From assembly GCA_025351985.1 (NCBI GenBank), contig JANXUW010000492.1:1-5648 (forward strand): 5,648 nucleotides of DNA. The letters are read 5' to 3'. Positions 1-5,144 of the stretch are shown in pieces. The notes beneath the pieces are model-generated. The model was not told the origin of the DNA. It made no database searches and saw nothing but the letters and a program-made list of their open reading frames with translations. Both the position numbers and the translations under genes were made by a program. This DNA is from Pseudolysobacter sp. Lineage in GTDB: Bacteria > Pseudomonadota > Gammaproteobacteria > Xanthomonadales > Rhodanobacteraceae. Numbering within the stretch: position 1 is the first letter of the stretch; each line of letters opens with the position of its first letter.

Positions 1-131
1 ACGACATCCAGTTGATCGGGGAACGTGGCCGCACAACTCGTGTTGATGCCACACAGTGCAAAAGCACATGCGGCCAGCAGTGCGATCATCTGCCTTGGCG
101 GGCGAGTCAGCGATATTGACCGCCGGATCAA
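1..131 (-). CDS. N-terminal fragment of an exported protein, runs off the left edge
   Basis: The minus-strand reading frame is open from well upstream to the left edge and encodes a classic export signal. From a TTG at 131 it reads MIRRSISLTRPPRQ, then the hydrophobic stretch MIALLAACAFALCGI, then NTSCAA, then the start of the mature part (TFPDQLDV). The TTG is preferred because it puts two arginines before the hydrophobic core and has AAGG five nucleotides upstream (137-140). The ATG at 89 gives an uncharged N-terminus and has AAGG only three nucleotides away. A GTG at 167 is also in frame. Signal peptidase I cleavage is likely after the SCAA region. SC-A-A could be taken for a lipobox, but the residues before the cysteine (NTS) do not fit L-[AS]-[GA]-C well. 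Too little mature sequence is present to name a family. It points the same way as the beta-helix gene to its right, about 210 bp away, so co-transcription is possible but unproven. Confidence 0.5.
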   Translation of the reverse strand, partial: MIRRSISLTRPPRQMIALLAACAFALCGINTSCAATFPDQLDV

Positions 132-202
132 CCGTGCCTTGCTGGATTTTTTGGCGAAACCGGACACGGCTTGCCGCGGTGAATCGTGGCAAGTCAGTGG
201 CT

Positions 203-230
203 GTGTATAATGTATTTTTGTATACAAAGT
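203..230. promoter_or_regulatory. AT-rich promoter/operator-like patch
   Basis: In otherwise GC-rich DNA, this patch contains a perfect -10 hexamer TATAAT on the plus strand (206-211), TATACA on the minus strand (209 down to 204), three TGTAT repeats starting at 204, 211 and 219, and the perfect 12-bp palindrome TTTGTATACAAA (217-228). The patch lies 70-100 bp upstream of the left-edge gene, where a minus-strand promoter would be expected. However, no good -35 box is found at 16-18 bp for either strand. The palindrome could be an operator for a dimeric repressor. The assignment is inference from composition and position. Confidence 0.35.
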
Positions 231-324
231 TGCATTGTCGAAATCCCGGAATTCACTCCGGTACTTCAAGCAGGGCAAGTTGGTTGCACATCCAGGCTGA
301 GTTACCTGAATCGCGTTTTGACTA

Positions 325-336
325 GGATTGCAATCC
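325..336. repeat. Perfect 12-bp palindrome next to the beta-helix stop codon
   Basis: GGATTGCAATCC equals its own reverse complement and lies 7 bp beyond the minus-strand TAG stop (343-345). It has no spacer for a loop and no T-run on either side, so it is a poor intrinsic terminator. A protein-binding site or chance are both possible. A perfect 12-mer palindrome is expected about once per 4096 positions in random sequence. Confidence 0.4.
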
Positions 337-342
337 CGCGCG

Positions 343-1839
343 CTAGAAACCATTGCGGAAAATCCGGTCGAACGCGTGGAACTCGTAAACACCGATGTCA
401 GCGATCGAGATGCCATCTCCCGAGTAAGGTCGCGGGCTGCCTTCAAGGTCGTAGTTGTAGGAGCCGGTGGGGATACTGGTGTCTCCGGCGTTGATCGCCG
501 GTGAGCCTTTGGACAGACGGTAATCGCCATCCGCGGAATCGACGAAGAGTGGATTCGCGGCGTACAGGCAAAACGCGAACGTGGCGCCGTTGTCCAGTTG
601 ATATGGGCTGCCGTCGTTCCACAAAATCGTGTTCCACAATTGCGTACCGCTGCCCACGCCGTGATAACCGAGCACGGGATTATCAGCGATCGTGAAATTC
701 ACCAGAGTAATGGCTGAAGTGGCATCCGACTGTGCGTACAGGCCGCCCCAGGTTCCGTGGGTGATGAGTCCGTTGCCTGCGTAAATCTGCCCGGAAGACT
801 CCGCATGCATGAAAACTTCGTAAACACCGGGATCGTTCGCGGTATTGTTGTTCGTCCAGATTTCATCATTCAGGTTGATGACCGACGCATTGATTGCGTC
901 GATATCGGCGGCGTCTCCGCTGGCCCCGTTGCTACAGGCGAACTGCTGATTGCCGGTGTAGGTGTTGCCGTACAGTTGCAAGGATCCGGTATTGGCTTGT
1001 GCCCAAAGCCCGCCACCGTGGCATGCGCCGCCGCTAGGGTTACTGACCGAGTTGGCAGTCACGGTGTTGCCATCGAAATAGGTTTTGCCTCCCTCCGTGC
1101 CCTGCAGCAATACCCCGCCACCATTTGAACTCGTGCTATCGGTGCCGTAAACGGCATTGCCGTGGATCGTGTTCGAATTGACGGTCACGCTCGCGCCAGC
1201 GCCAAGCGCAAGCGTCATGAGACCTGCGCCGCCACCTGGTGTGGAATAGCCGCTAGTCGTGAGCACTGAGTTGTCGTGGATATTATTGGAGTTGATGACG
1301 ACGAGGGAATTACCGGACGCATACGCAAATATTCCGTGAGTGTAGTGCCCGACTGTGGAGCCGCTGCCGCTCAAATCGAACCCGCTGACATGAACCTCCC
1401 CACCTGCGCTGGCAAAGACATAGACAATCGGAAGATCGGCTCCCGCGCCTTGAACCAGCGTGCCGGTAGCACCCGGGTAGGCGTTCAGGAAATCCGATTG
1501 CCATCCGCCGCGCAGATATACAGTCTTGGCCGTGGTGATGGTGATGCTGACGTTTTCCTTGTACGCGCAAACGTACTGGAACCCGTGCGGGTCGTTGCAG
1601 AGCTTTACCTCAACGCGCACATCATCGCCGCCGTTCGCGATCGCGGCATTCACGCCGGCCTGGATCGTCGGATACGTGCCGTGTGGACCGACCGTCACAT
1701 ATGCCTGCACGCTGGCAGTCATGGCGATTGCGATCAACCCAAGCGCAATCCGCAATCTGCTGGTGCGTTGATGCGATGCGTCGCAACGACGCAGTGGAAT
1801 CAGCGAATCACGCGGGAACAACCCGTTTCTATTACGCAT
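343..1839 (-). CDS. Secreted right-handed parallel beta-helix protein (choice-of-anchor Q type)
   Basis: A complete 498-residue exported protein. A long basic N-region (about residues 1-30) is followed by the hydrophobic core IALGLIAIAMTA and a SVQA-Y cleavage site, so the mature protein probably starts near Y47. GPHGTYPTIQAGVNAAI (51-67) is the usual opening strand-and-helix cap of pectate-lyase-like beta helices. Repeated coils follow with Asn-rich turns: NSNNIHDNS (183-191), NSNTIHGNA (221-229) and DGNTVTANSVS (256-266). The C-terminal module has NTILWNDG (403-410), NPLFVDSADGDYRLSKGSPA (429-448), INAGD and DIGVYEF (481-487), as in choice-of-anchor Q domain proteins. The chain ends FDRIFRNGF. 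No pectate-lyase catalytic set is evident, so enzyme activity is not claimed; a surface or adhesive role is possible. Five cysteines remain in the mature chain (81, 91, 273, 302, 424); C81/C91 could form a disulphide. The start is set by AGGAGA six bases upstream. Its codons are less extreme in G/C third-position use than those of the rightward genes. It is divergent from the regulator. Confidence 0.88.
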   Translation of the reverse strand: MRNRNGLFPRDSLIPLRRCDASHQRTSRLRIALGLIAIAMTASVQAYVTVGPHGTYPTIQAGVNAAIANGGDDVRVEVKLCNDPHGFQYVCAYKENVSITITTAKTVYLRGGWQSDFLNAYPGATGTLVQGAGADLPIVYVFASAGGEVHVSGFDLSGSGSTVGHYTHGIFAYASGNSLVVINSNNIHDNSVLTTSGYSTPGGGAGLMTLALGAGASVTVNSNTIHGNAVYGTDSTSSNGGGVLLQGTEGGKTYFDGNTVTANSVSNPSGGACHGGGLWAQANTGSLQLYGNTYTGNQQFACSNGASGDAADIDAINASVINLNDEIWTNNNTANDPGVYEVFMHAESSGQIYAGNGLITHGTWGGLYAQSDATSAITLVNFTIADNPVLGYHGVGSGTQLWNTILWNDGSPYQLDNGATFAFCLYAANPLFVDSADGDYRLSKGSPAINAGDTSIPTGSYNYDLEGSPRPYSGDGISIADIGVYEFHAFDRIFRNGF

Positions 1840-1845
1840 GTCGAT

Positions 1846-1851
1846 TCTCCT
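1846..1851 (-). promoter_or_regulatory. Ribosome binding site of the beta-helix gene
   Basis: On the minus strand AGGAGA lies six nucleotides before the ATG at 1839. This strong Shine-Dalgarno sequence fixes the start at that codon rather than at a later methionine nearer the hydrophobic core, and so supports the unusually long, arginine-rich signal peptide N-region. Confidence 0.8.
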
Positions 1852-1856
1852 GACTT

Positions 1857-1893
1857 GAATATCCGAATATCCGTTTCACGGATGAACGCATCC
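1857..1893. repeat. Tandem octamer repeat and two overlapping inverted repeats in the beta-helix leader
   Basis: GAATATCC occurs twice in immediate tandem (1857-1864 and 1865-1872). Overlapping its end is the inverted repeat ATCCGT-TTC-ACGGAT (1869-1883). Overlapping that is GGATG-AACG-CATCC (1880-1893). The two hairpins share bases 1880-1883 and cannot form together. If the leftward transcript starts beyond 1893, all this sits in its 5' leader, ending five bases from the ribosome binding site. The stems are only 5-6 bp, so function is uncertain. Confidence 0.4.
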
Positions 1894-1937
1894 ACGCACT
1901 CATCTGTTGTGGTATATGCAACGAGAGCAGCTCAACC

Positions 1938-1966
1938 CGTGCCGAGCGTAAGCGCCATGCGGCACG
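1938..1966. promoter_or_regulatory. Inverted repeat, candidate operator between divergent genes
   Basis: CGTGCCG (1938-1944) and CGGCACG (1960-1966) are exact reverse complements separated by 15 bp, so equivalent bases are 22 bp apart, about two helical turns. This suits a dimeric regulator binding one face of the DNA. It lies between the leftward beta-helix gene and the candidate rightward promoter at 2004-2032, where it could serve either. The winged-helix regulator encoded next door is the obvious candidate ligand. Neither binding nor ligand is shown by the sequence. Confidence 0.4.
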
Positions 1967-2003
1967 CGATGCTTGAGGGAAATGCGCGGGATTGGTAGGG
2001 AAT

Positions 2004-2032
2004 TTGTGAGGTTTTGCTGCTTGACCTAAAAT
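2004..2032 (+). promoter_or_regulatory. Candidate sigma70 promoter of the regulator gene
   Basis: TTGTGA (2004-2009) and TAAAAT (2027-2032) are separated by exactly 17 bp and match the sigma70 consensus at 4 of 6 and 5 of 6 positions. Transcription would begin near 2039, giving a leader of about 45 nt before the GTG at 2085. A better-looking -35 (TTGACC, 2021-2026) has no -10 at suitable spacing and overlaps this spacer, so it is not preferred. Confidence 0.5.
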
Positions 2033-2074
2033 GCTGTATGAAACTGCGTGATGGACGAACGGCGATGGCGGTTT

Positions 2075-2080
2075 AGGGAG
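2075..2080 (+). promoter_or_regulatory. Ribosome binding site that fixes a GTG start
   Basis: AGGGAG lies four nucleotides before the GTG at 2085. Going upstream in this frame there is no ATG, GTG or TTG before the TGA at 2049-2051. The next residues already form the first strands of the winged-helix fold. The GTG is therefore the only sensible start. Confidence 0.7.
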
Positions 2081-2084
2081 TGAT

Positions 2085-4415
2085 GTGGAAGCGAGACTTG
2101 TCAGTTATGAGTTCGATGCCATCCGCGTCGAGCCCGAAGCGCATCGACTGATCTGCGATGGCAAATTTGTCGAGATCGAACCAAAAGCGTTTGCGCTGCT
2201 GCTGCTGTTTCTCGAACACCCGCAGGAATTGCTGAGCCGCCAGCGCCTGCTGGATGCGGTGTGGGGGCACCACCATGTTGCACCGGCCACGCTCAATCGT
2301 CTCATTGCGATGCTGCGGCGTGCGCTCGGCGAGGATGTCGCCAATCCGCGTTATATCCAGACGGTGCATGGAATCGGCTATCGTTTTGCGGTTACTCCGG
2401 TGCATGCACAGCGCAGTGTCGATGTGGCTACCTCGCCAGCGTTGATATCGGTCACCGATCTACTCGCAAGTGAGGTTGTGCCGGCCGCCATTGGTACGAC
2501 TTTGCTGCCAGATAACGCAACATCCAGCGCTGCGGAGATGCCGCGTGATCGCACCTCCCGGCAACCTCGGGGGCGGTACGCGCTGGGCGCGATCGCGCTG
2601 GTGGCAGTGCTCGTTCTTGCGGCATCCTATCTGCATCAGACTTTGTCGCCGGGTGCTGCGTTGGTGACCAAGCCGCCGAGCATTGCAGTGCTGCCCTTCA
2701 CCGCGCGCGACGGCGATGCCGATTTGCATGCAAGCGCCGAGGGTCTTGCCGAAAGTCTCACCGATGCATTTGCGCGCAACCCCGACTTGCGTGTGGCCGG
2801 GCGCGAATCCGTGCTGGCACTCGGCCGCAGTCAGGCGAGTCCGCAACATGTCGCCGACGCGCTTGATGTCGACTACGTGCTAAGCGGCGAAATCATACCC
2901 GCGAGCGCATCGATCCGGTCGCATATCGATCTGTGGCATCGCGGCGATATCGCACCGGTTTGGGTCGATGAACAGGATTCGCCGCGCCAGCAATTGTTCC
3001 GTATTCTGCTGCCGTTGTTCGATCGCGTACATCGCACTGTGCGCCCGGATATTGCACTACCCTTGCTCGCATCCAGTGTGCCGATATCGGCACAGGATCT
3101 GTACTGGCTCGGTCGACATTACTGGTATCAGCGCACGCCCGAAAGTCTCGCGCGTGCGCTCGGCTATTTTCAACGCGCTGTCACCGAAAATCCGGATTTT
3201 GCACAGGCTTACTGCGGCATCGCCGATACCTACATGCTGCTCAACGAATACGCCGATGTCAGCTTGGATGAGGCTTCCAGCAAGGCGCGTACGGCGATGA
3301 TACGGGCCAAGCAACTCGCGCCCGAACTGGCCGACGCGTATGCCTCTGAAGGTGTCATCCTGATGGGCGAACTGCATGCCGAACAGGCGGCGGTGGCGCT
3401 TGAACACGCGTTGCAACTCGCGCCGCGCCATCCCGAGGCTTCAGTTTGGTACGGCACGGCGCTGGCCTACAGCGGACGGCCGCGCGATGCGTTGGCGTGG
3501 CATCAGAGTATCGAGAAACTCGATCCGTTGAATCCGATTCTGCAAACCTATCTCGGCGTTGATTTCATGTTGCTGGGCAAGCGTGCCGAGGCGGCTGAAA
3601 AATTTGCGCGCGCGATTCAGTTGAACCCCGATTACACCGAGCCGCATTGGCAGGTGGCGTTGCAGGGACAGCTGTATGGAAACATCGCAAAGTCCGTCGC
3701 GAGCCTGCATTCCGCGCCGCATCCGCGGGGCGCGGAAGGCTGGGTCGGTTTTAATCTCGCCAGCAGCTATCTGCTGCTGGGCGATGGCCAGCGTGCACTG
3801 GACACGCTGTATGCAGCGCCGGATATTTCGGCGAGCGAGCGCCTTGAAATCGAAGTGTCTGCGTTATGGCTCAGCAACCAGCTTGATGGCGTCGACAAAA
3901 TCCTCGACGCCATCAAACCCGGCGCGGCAACGGCATCGTGGCACGCGGCGTTGCGCGCGCGCGCGTCGATGCTGCGCGGTGATGACGAAACAGCACGGCG
4001 TGCTTACAGCGCATTGTTTGAATCGGCGGTGAAGCAGGGTGATCCGTTTCTGCGGGCGTGGTTGCCTGATATGGGACTCGGTCATTTCGCCGCGTGGATC
4101 GCATTGCTGCCTGAAGATTCGGTGCAACGCGCGATTGCCTTGCGTGCTTATGCGGCGCAGATCGAAGCGATGGCACAAGCCGGAGTGAACTTGCCAGTAT
4201 TGAACTATCAGCGCGCGCAGATCGCGGCGTTGCAGGGCGATGCGGTACAGGCTGCAGAGCAGCTGGCGCAGGCGCAAGCGGCGGGCTGGCTGGATGCCGC
4301 AAGTTTCGACCGCGATCGTGTCTGGGGCAAATATGTGCAAACTGCGTGGCTGACCGAGGCGCGTGCGCGACAGTCCGCGCGAATCGCCGCCGAGCACGCT
4401 GCGATCAGCGAATGA
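2085..4415 (+). CDS. CadC/ToxR-type membrane regulator: winged helix, TM, TolB-like domain, TPR repeats
   Basis: A complete 776-residue one-component transmembrane regulator. Residues 1-105 form an OmpR/PhoB-type winged-helix DNA-binding domain (Trans_reg_C): EPKAFALLLLFLEHP (32-46), LLSRQRLLDAVWG (49-61), recognition helix APATLNRLIAMLRRALGE (66-83) and wing YIQTVHGIGYRF (90-101). A polar linker with RQPRGR precedes one membrane helix (about 166-185). Positive charges before the helix predict a cytoplasmic N-terminus and periplasmic C-terminus. Residues 198-325 resemble the TolB amino-terminal/FlgO-like domain (SIAVLPF; LAESLTDAFARNPDLRVAGR; VDYVLSGEI). Residues 337-580 hold TPR units, clearest at 417-450, 451-483, 484-517 and 550-579. 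The rest (580-760) is helical with weaker repeats. There is no receiver domain, so control is not by phosphotransfer; a periplasmic ligand or partner is inferred. It is divergent from the beta-helix gene, a likely target. The signal is unknown. Confidence 0.9.
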   Translation: MEARLVSYEFDAIRVEPEAHRLICDGKFVEIEPKAFALLLLFLEHPQELLSRQRLLDAVWGHHHVAPATLNRLIAMLRRALGEDVANPRYIQTVHGIGYRFAVTPVHAQRSVDVATSPALISVTDLLASEVVPAAIGTTLLPDNATSSAAEMPRDRTSRQPRGRYALGAIALVAVLVLAASYLHQTLSPGAALVTKPPSIAVLPFTARDGDADLHASAEGLAESLTDAFARNPDLRVAGRESVLALGRSQASPQHVADALDVDYVLSGEIIPASASIRSHIDLWHRGDIAPVWVDEQDSPRQQLFRILLPLFDRVHRTVRPDIALPLLASSVPISAQDLYWLGRHYWYQRTPESLARALGYFQRAVTENPDFAQAYCGIADTYMLLNEYADVSLDEASSKARTAMIRAKQLAPELADAYASEGVILMGELHAEQAAVALEHALQLAPRHPEASVWYGTALAYSGRPRDALAWHQSIEKLDPLNPILQTYLGVDFMLLGKRAEAAEKFARAIQLNPDYTEPHWQVALQGQLYGNIAKSVASLHSAPHPRGAEGWVGFNLASSYLLLGDGQRALDTLYAAPDISASERLEIEVSALWLSNQLDGVDKILDAIKPGAATASWHAALRARASMLRGDDETARRAYSALFESAVKQGDPFLRAWLPDMGLGHFAAWIALLPEDSVQRAIALRAYAAQIEAMAQAGVNLPVLNYQRAQIAALQGDAVQAAEQLAQAQAAGWLDAASFDRDRVWGKYVQTAWLTEARARQSARIAAEHAAISE

Positions 4416-4433
4416 CGCCGCTGGTGGGATCGC
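4401..4433 (+). other. Interrupted hairpin spanning the regulator stop codon
   Basis: GCGAT (4401-4405) pairs with ATCGC (4429-4433), and CAGCG (4406-4410) pairs with CGCTG (4419-4423). The TGA stop (4413-4415) is in the 8-nt loop, and GTGGG is bulged on the 3' side. No T-run follows, so this is not an intrinsic terminator in the usual sense. It may be an mRNA 3'-end structure or chance. Confidence 0.3.
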
Positions 4434-4504
4434 CATGTCTGCATCACTGGCGTGCACACGATCAAGCATGCATACCATTCTTCGCGGTGTGTCTTGCGTG
4501 GTGT

Positions 4505-4513
4505 TGTTATACC
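4505..4513 (+). promoter_or_regulatory. Candidate extended -10 promoter of the coiled-coil/OmpA operon
   Basis: TGT directly before TATACC (4508-4513) gives a TGn-extended -10 element with 4 of 6 hexamer matches. No good -35 lies 17 bp upstream, which extended -10 promoters can tolerate. Transcription from about 4520 would leave a leader of about 50 nt. The gap after the regulator (4416-4569) makes a separate promoter plausible. A perfect TTGACA at 4515-4520 was considered as a -35, but it has no -10 downstream at normal spacing. Confidence 0.35.
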
Positions 4514-4557
4514 ATTGACAACGCGGCGCTCGAATGCGAGCGCGAGCAGCGCATGAC

Positions 4558-4562
4558 AAGGA
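4558..4562 (+). promoter_or_regulatory. Ribosome binding site that decides the coiled-coil protein start
   Basis: AAGGA is placed seven nucleotides before the ATG at 4570. The in-frame ATG at 4534, 12 codons earlier, has no Shine-Dalgarno sequence, and the extra residues (MRARAAHDKDTD) look like translated leader. Confidence 0.7.
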
Positions 4563-4569
4563 CACCGAC

Positions 4570-5124
4570 ATGGCCGACAAGAATCCCAAGAGCAATGGCA
4601 GCGCCGATAACGAGAACAATGTCACGCAGATCCGCGACATTCTTTTCGGCGGCCAGATGCGCGATTACGAGAAGCGTTTCCAGGAGTTGCACCAGCAGCT
4701 CGAAAGCGAACTCGAACGCCTGCGTCAGGATGCCGACAAGCGTTTTGCCGCGCTCGACAAACGCCTTGCCGACCAGCTCGAAAAACTCACGCGGCAGCAG
4801 CGCCAGGAAGTCAGCGATCGCACCGGCGCGATCGACAGCCTCGAATCGCGCCTGCTCGAAGCTGCGCGCACCCAGCGCGGCGAAATCAACAAGGCCGCCG
4901 AAACGCTCGGTCACGATCTCGAAGCGCTTGGCGATCGTCTGCACAGCAGTCACGCCGAACTCGAAACGGCGTTGACCAACCAGGCCAGCCAGGCCGATGC
5001 CGCACTGAATCGTGCGCAGCGCGAGTTGCGTGCCGAGAAGGTCGGTCGCGAAGATCTCGCCGCGCTGTTCACCGAATTCGCGATGCGCCTGAAAGGCGAG
5101 TTCGAACTGCCGCGCAGCAAATAA
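4570..5124 (+). CDS. Conserved coiled-coil protein of unknown function, partner of an OmpA-family protein
   Basis: A soluble 184-residue protein with no signal peptide, membrane segment, cysteine or tryptophan. After a short polar N-terminus, IRDILFGGQMRDYEKRF (21-37) leads into a long charged heptad-like region (about 31-155) rich in Leu, Glu, Gln, Arg and Ala, as in an extended coiled coil. The C-terminus EDLAALFTEFAMRLKGEFEL (161-180) looks like a separate conserved cap. I recall small cyanobacterial and proteobacterial proteins with the same plan: an N-terminal LFG motif, a coiled coil, and a C-terminal ALFTE-AMRL motif. They are encoded beside OmpA-domain proteins with the N-terminal region seen in the next gene. 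No function is established to my knowledge. A scaffold or tether for the downstream envelope protein is inference. The next gene starts 20 nt after the stop, so co-transcription is likely. Start chosen at 4570 by the AAGGA site; 4534 is the alternative (196 residues). Confidence 0.75.
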   Translation: MADKNPKSNGSADNENNVTQIRDILFGGQMRDYEKRFQELHQQLESELERLRQDADKRFAALDKRLADQLEKLTRQQRQEVSDRTGAIDSLESRLLEAARTQRGEINKAAETLGHDLEALGDRLHSSHAELETALTNQASQADAALNRAQRELRAEKVGREDLAALFTEFAMRLKGEFELPRSK

Positions 5125-5132
5125 TTCGCGAC

Positions 5133-5136
5133 GAGG
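5133..5136 (+). promoter_or_regulatory. Ribosome binding site of the OmpA-type gene
   Basis: GAGG, within GACGAGG (5130-5136), lies eight nucleotides before GTG 5145. No in-frame ATG, GTG or TTG is seen between the end of the upstream gene and this GTG; only ATA and ATT occur near 5121-5126. This favours the GTG start. Confidence 0.5.
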
Positions 5137-5144
5137 CCGCGGTC

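Larger units (their letters stand above)
132..342. other. Intergenic region between two leftward genes, no gene seen
   Basis: This stretch lies between the stop of the beta-helix gene and the probable start of the left-edge gene. I see no convincing protein: the plus-strand frames crossing it are short and have no ribosome binding site. It holds an AT-rich patch with palindromes (about 203-230), a weak inverted repeat CCGGA/TCCGG (246-250 and 257-261) with no T-run after it, and a perfect 12-bp palindrome close to the beta-helix stop codon (325-336). No intrinsic terminator is visible on either strand. Confidence 0.6.

Noticed and set aside
246..261. CCGGA/TCCGG inverted repeat as terminator of the beta-helix gene
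   Set aside because: It has a five-base stem about 80 nt beyond the stop, with no T-run on the minus strand.
1911..1935. TTGAGC (1935-1930) with TATACC (1916-1911) as a minus-strand promoter for the beta-helix gene
   Set aside because: The spacer is only 13 bp, too short for sigma70, and no extended -10 TGn is in register.
1276..1998. 240-codon plus-strand open frame antisense to the beta-helix gene
   Set aside because: It lies mostly opposite a gene with a signal peptide, strong ribosome binding site and recognisable domain. Its own translation is low-complexity and family-less, and it has no ribosome binding site.
4472..4516. Direct repeat ATACCATT at 4472-4479 and 4509-4516
   Set aside because: One pair of 8-mers 37 bp apart in a gap of about 155 bp is not far from chance, and the second copy overlaps the candidate -10 element, which explains part of it.
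4515..4520. Perfect TTGACA as a -35 box for the coiled-coil operon
   Set aside because: At 16-18 bp downstream the sequence is GC-rich (around GAGCGC) with no -10-like hexamer.
3864..4640. 258-codon minus-strand open frame antisense to the regulator's end and the next gene start
   Set aside because: It is Arg/Cys/His-rich, the usual signature of a shadow frame in GC-rich coding DNA, and overlaps two supported genes.
4507..4953. 148-codon minus-strand open frame opposite the coiled-coil gene
   Set aside because: Its Phe/Leu/Val-rich translation mirrors the Glu/Lys/Gln codons of the coiled coil on the other strand, and no start signal is present.
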